A DNA stretch of 64,000 bases. Origin: Clostridium tagluense (GTDB taxonomy: Bacteria > Bacillota > Clostridia > Clostridiales > Clostridiaceae). The stretch lies in NCBI RefSeq assembly GCF_003865095.1, contig NZ_BHYK01000002.1, forward strand, positions 1-64,000, written 5' to 3'. Both the position numbers and the translations under genes were made by a program. Within the stretch, counting starts at the first letter, position 1. Every line of letters begins with the position of its first letter. Of the stretch, positions 62,101 to 64,000 are shown one piece after another. The notes below the pieces were generated by a model. The model searched no databases, was not told the DNA's origin, and worked only from the letters and a program-made list of their open reading frames with translations.

Positions 62101-64000
62101 ACCAAATACAGCAACAATGATATACACCTATCAGTTAAATTCAAGTACTGAAGTAATAACAGACACTAAGAATTCAAATGAAGTTAAAACAATAATAGTT
62201 GATGGCAATTTAAGCGTAACTAAGTCTGTAAACAAAGCCTATGCTACCATAGGTGATATATTAAACTATTCCTTTAATGTATCAAATATAGGTAATGTGA
62301 CAGCTATAAATGCAAGCTTGTTTGATACTATTCCTGTGGGTGCCAGTTTTATGACGGGTTCTGTTGTAATTAATGGAATGTCGAAACCAACCTATGATCC
62401 AGGGCTTGGATTCCCTTTAGGTTCTTTAATTGCAGGTCAAGTGATTTCTTTAAGCTTTAACGCAAGAGTTAATTTTGTGCCATCACCTAATTCAATTATA
62501 AATAATGGTTCTGTATCGTTTGAATATCTGTTTAATCCATCTGCTCCAGCAATAAATAAGACAATAACTAGTAATAATGTAACTACTGTAATTAATATAG
62601 CTACAACTACTTTAACGAAAGAGGTTGATAGGGCTTATGGCACTATAGGCGATGTGCTAACCTATACTCTGAAAGCTACTAATACAGGTACTGTGGATCT
62701 ATATAATGTTATATTTAAAGATATTATTCCTGTAGCTGCTACCTTTAATGCAAACTCAGTAGTAATAGATAATGTTGCGCAACCTGGCCTTAATCCTAAT
62801 ATTGGGTTTAGCATAGTTGATATACCGACCAGCGGAAGCAGAGTTATAACCTTTAAAGCTACTGTAGTAAGTGTTCCAACTCCTAACACTATAATTAATA
62901 GTGGTACACTAGCCTACAATTATAAGATTAATCCAAGTGGAACAGAATTTGCAGGAACTATTACAAGTAATACTGTAACCACAACAATAAATAACGTTTC
63001 TGTTACAAATACCAAATCTGTTGATAAATTATATGCCACTGTAGGTGATATCCTAACCTATACTTCAGTTATAGTAAATAATGGAAATGTTAATTTGACA
63101 AATACACTCTTTACAGATTTAATCTTTCCAAGTATTACTTTCCAGACAGGATCTGTAAAGATTAATGGGCAGACTCAGGCAAATTTAAATCCGGTTACAG
63201 GTTTCACACTAGGAACAATAATTCCTGCTCAATCAATTTCTGTGGAATTTAAGGTTACCGTAAGTAATGTACCACCTGATGGATTCGTAACAAACTATTC
63301 TTCTCTAGCTTATCAGTATAGTATAGACCCATTAGGAACACCAATCATGGGTAATATAAACAGTAATACTGTAAACACCTATATTAACCTAGGAAATTTA
63401 ACCATTACTAAAGCTGCTGACAGAAATTTTGCAAGAAGAACAGACATTGTAAAATATAGTTTCTTAATAACCAATACAGGAAACACAATATTACGAAATA
63501 TATCCTTTATTGATCTTATTCAAGCTGATTCATCCTTTAATGGAGGCTCTGTATATGTAAATGGAATTAATCAACCTACACTTAACCCTGATTCAGGTTT
63601 TTTATTAAGTGATATAGGTGTTGGCCAATTCACAACTATAGAATTTACGGTTACAGTAAACTCTATACCCCTTAGTGGGAAACTCTTAAATACAGGTACT
63701 GTAACATTCTCCTATTATGTTGATCCATTAGGTCCAGTAACAACAAAAACTATAACCTCTAATCAGACTTCAGTTACTGTTAATGATACTATTGTTTCTG
63801 CAACAAAGGCAGTAGATAAAGCTACTGCTAAAATTGGAGATAACCTAGCTTATTCCTTTATTATTAAAAATGAAGGCAATACACCTGCTGTAAGTATGTT
63901 GTTTGAAGATGTGTTAAACAGTAATATTTTCTTTAATATAGGTTCAGTAATTATTAATGGAACTCCTACTCCACTAGCTGATCCAAATCTAGGATTTTCA
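59153..64000 (+). CDS. Giant DUF11-repeat protein 2, runs past window end
   Basis: An open frame of at least 1616 codons with no stop before 64000. It starts at TTG 59153, nine bases after GAGGAGG; the frame was checked at both ends. Residues 1-~350 form a unique domain (SLINRFSAIDKAIINATG). From about 60210 come ten DUF11 repeats spaced about 400 bases (near 60210, 60615, 61020, 61430, 61810, 62215, 62610, 63000, 63400, 63790). Typical repeats read VNKAYATIGDILNYSF, then a GSVVING-type turn and SNNVTTVIN. No signal peptide. A sigma-K-like promoter precedes it. Confidence 0.85.
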   Translation, partial: MSLINRFSAIDKAIINATGNSLVICGDSSTIDDNTSDMITVAGTTTRNWASAGSSSNISILENSTILYAELIWYSTVKSDVPGSLDLRSIQDNPITFITPLGVNQISPQNTDSFTDASGNIDRFRSTDVTNIIKTSLGGIYTVSAVPTSIPATGLSSTRAGWTLTVIYRNDVFNPKKILFLSGIGPATNSTPLQTTITGFSTSSDESDLKGNIIFACANGQPLNGVEILKIGPSFANLTIEGNLVGVPNPNPGTAPNNPYNSFFPGQINVCNPLDPNVGLINISGTNGTVNHDGFVPTQVTGARNKWDLTNINFSNSLVTNQNQLAIQLSESGTIDGVMILEAGTSVNAVAPDITVDFNVFDPDDHTSNKVLVGEQLVYSAKIKNSGKIAADNFIFSTILDPSCSYIPNSLTVNGVEIPGANVTLGVNLGTIEPTGVANVLFSVRVNSLPLSKTINGFIDYQYSFVSGSGSPSTTNYGTSKIITINANTALLSVIKTASSQTSLVGGRINYTVDIKNIGTVLASKVIFQDVVSKYCSFVIGTVSIDGILNPTLDPSSGFTLPDMPVNGSINIMFSVDIISLPPSTVVNNETKVTFDFGNYANDFLITKTILSNILPIQIQFIDIVGKRCNSNDYPNIGDTVSYNLNLTNIGNIPATNVEVVEPPVYGQTFVTGTVKINGIPKPALNPFTGFVIDSILPMQSDDIEYDMLVNAINPNKVIENIAQIPFKYQVQPGSPEITSEKDSNKVITISNFVQINISETVDKPYATVGDILYYSVELTNAGNIDATNTIFLSTIQNGSTFIPNTVAINGVIQTGLNPNTGFSVGTICPNNTVVVTYQARVINVPTPNIIINYSELIYSYLPDPNGSSITTTATSNSVQTVINIMSFTFTKTVNKAYAVVGDFMTYSTFIVNTGNVALRNVKFGDELSFYLKFYPETVFINGINYPGYDVRTGFIVGDLNPGDTFRISFGVSVNAVPPAGFIPNTATMIYTYQLNSSTEVITDTKNSNEVKTIIVDGNLSVTKSVNKAYATIGDILNYSFNVSNIGNVTAINASLFDTIPVGASFMTGSVVINGMSKPTYDPGLGFPLGSLIAGQVISLSFNARVNFVPSPNSIINNGSVSFEYLFNPSAPAINKTITSNNVTTVINIATTTLTKEVDRAYGTIGDVLTYTLKATNTGTVDLYNVIFKDIIPVAATFNANSVVIDNVAQPGLNPNIGFSIVDIPTSGSRVITFKATVVSVPTPNTIINSGTLAYNYKINPSGTEFAGTITSNTVTTTINNVSVTNTKSVDKLYATVGDILTYTSVIVNNGNVNLTNTLFTDLIFPSITFQTGSVKINGQTQANLNPVTGFTLGTIIPAQSISVEFKVTVSNVPPDGFVTNYSSLAYQYSIDPLGTPIMGNINSNTVNTYINLGNLTITKAADRNFARRTDIVKYSFLITNTGNTILRNISFIDLIQADSSFNGGSVYVNGINQPTLNPDSGFLLSDIGVGQFTTIEFTVTVNSIPLSGKLLNTGTVTFSYYVDPLGPVTTKTITSNQTSVTVNDTIVSATKAVDKATAKIGDNLAYSFIIKNEGNTPAVSMLFEDVLNSNIFFNIGSVIINGTPTPLADPNLGFS

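Noticed and set aside
59153-64000. Regular ~400-base repeats as a possible CRISPR or satellite array
   Set aside because: The repeats are protein-coding DUF11 domains in one open frame, diverged at the DNA level, with no short direct repeats and spacers.

Overview
The window is AT-rich DNA with short intergenic gaps, strong AGGAGG ribosome binding sites and frequent TTG/GTG starts. Its families (BceRSAB, TipA, a Lct-type lactate/Etf operon, a 2-hydroxyacyl-CoA dehydratase-like enzyme with activase, a PfoR-like protein, probable spore-surface proteins) point to an anaerobic, spore-forming Clostridium. The species cannot be named from the sequence. Bases 1-45 are an Illumina adapter, so this is the raw end of an assembled contig. 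I see no rRNA, tRNA, CRISPR array or prophage.

Layout. 0.26-4.8 kb: a Bce-type antibiotic sensing and detoxification module (regulator, kinase, ATPase, permease) with a BceR-type box in front of the transporter genes. 4.8-5.8 kb: a TipA-like MerR regulator with a 19-bp-spacer promoter and an internal start for its drug-binding half. 5.9-9.2 kb: a GlnK/GlnL-like two-component pair whose regulator carries an in-frame stop, then a PfoR-like membrane protein. 9.3-11.3 kb (minus strand): a 2-hydroxyacyl-CoA dehydratase-like protein and its activase, behind a leader that looks like a preQ1-I riboswitch. 11.6-15.4 kb: an MBOAT/SGNH-like O-acetylation pair and a G5/3D-domain wall protein. 15.8-21.6 kb: a lactate operon (GntR regulator, EtfB, EtfA, FAD lactate dehydrogenase, LarA racemase) with a GntR operator at its promoter. 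21.8-28 kb: a SWIM/SNF2 helicase, a small acidic protein, a decayed Cys/Asn/Arg-rich gene, a cysteine desulfurase and a DUF3343 protein.

28-47 kb looks like a surface-glycan and spore-surface locus. It holds several glycosyltransferases, two of them multi-domain fusions, an RmlA-like nucleotidyltransferase, a NeuD-like acyltransferase, and a minus-strand trio for a deoxyamino sugar (NDP-hexose 2,3-dehydratase, Gfo/Idh/MocA reductase, DegT aminotransferase). It also holds a Cys-rich protein and two DNRLRE proteins. At 55.5-64 kb two very large divergent DUF11-repeat proteins follow; the second runs off the window. None of these structural proteins has a signal peptide, and three of them (plus the decayed Cys-rich gene) are preceded by sequences matching the mother-cell sigma-K-type promoter pattern AC-N16/17-CATANNNTA. 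They may therefore be laid onto the spore from the mother cell and decorated by the neighbouring glycosyltransferases; this is an inference.

47.6-55.4 kb is a metabolic segment: a flavocytochrome-c-like flavoprotein, a TerB-like protein, a LplABC-type sugar ABC importer, an intact IS4-superfamily insertion sequence with a 4-bp target duplication, and a truncated MFS transporter behind an attenuator-like leader. Two families of small palindromic repeats are scattered through the intergenic regions.
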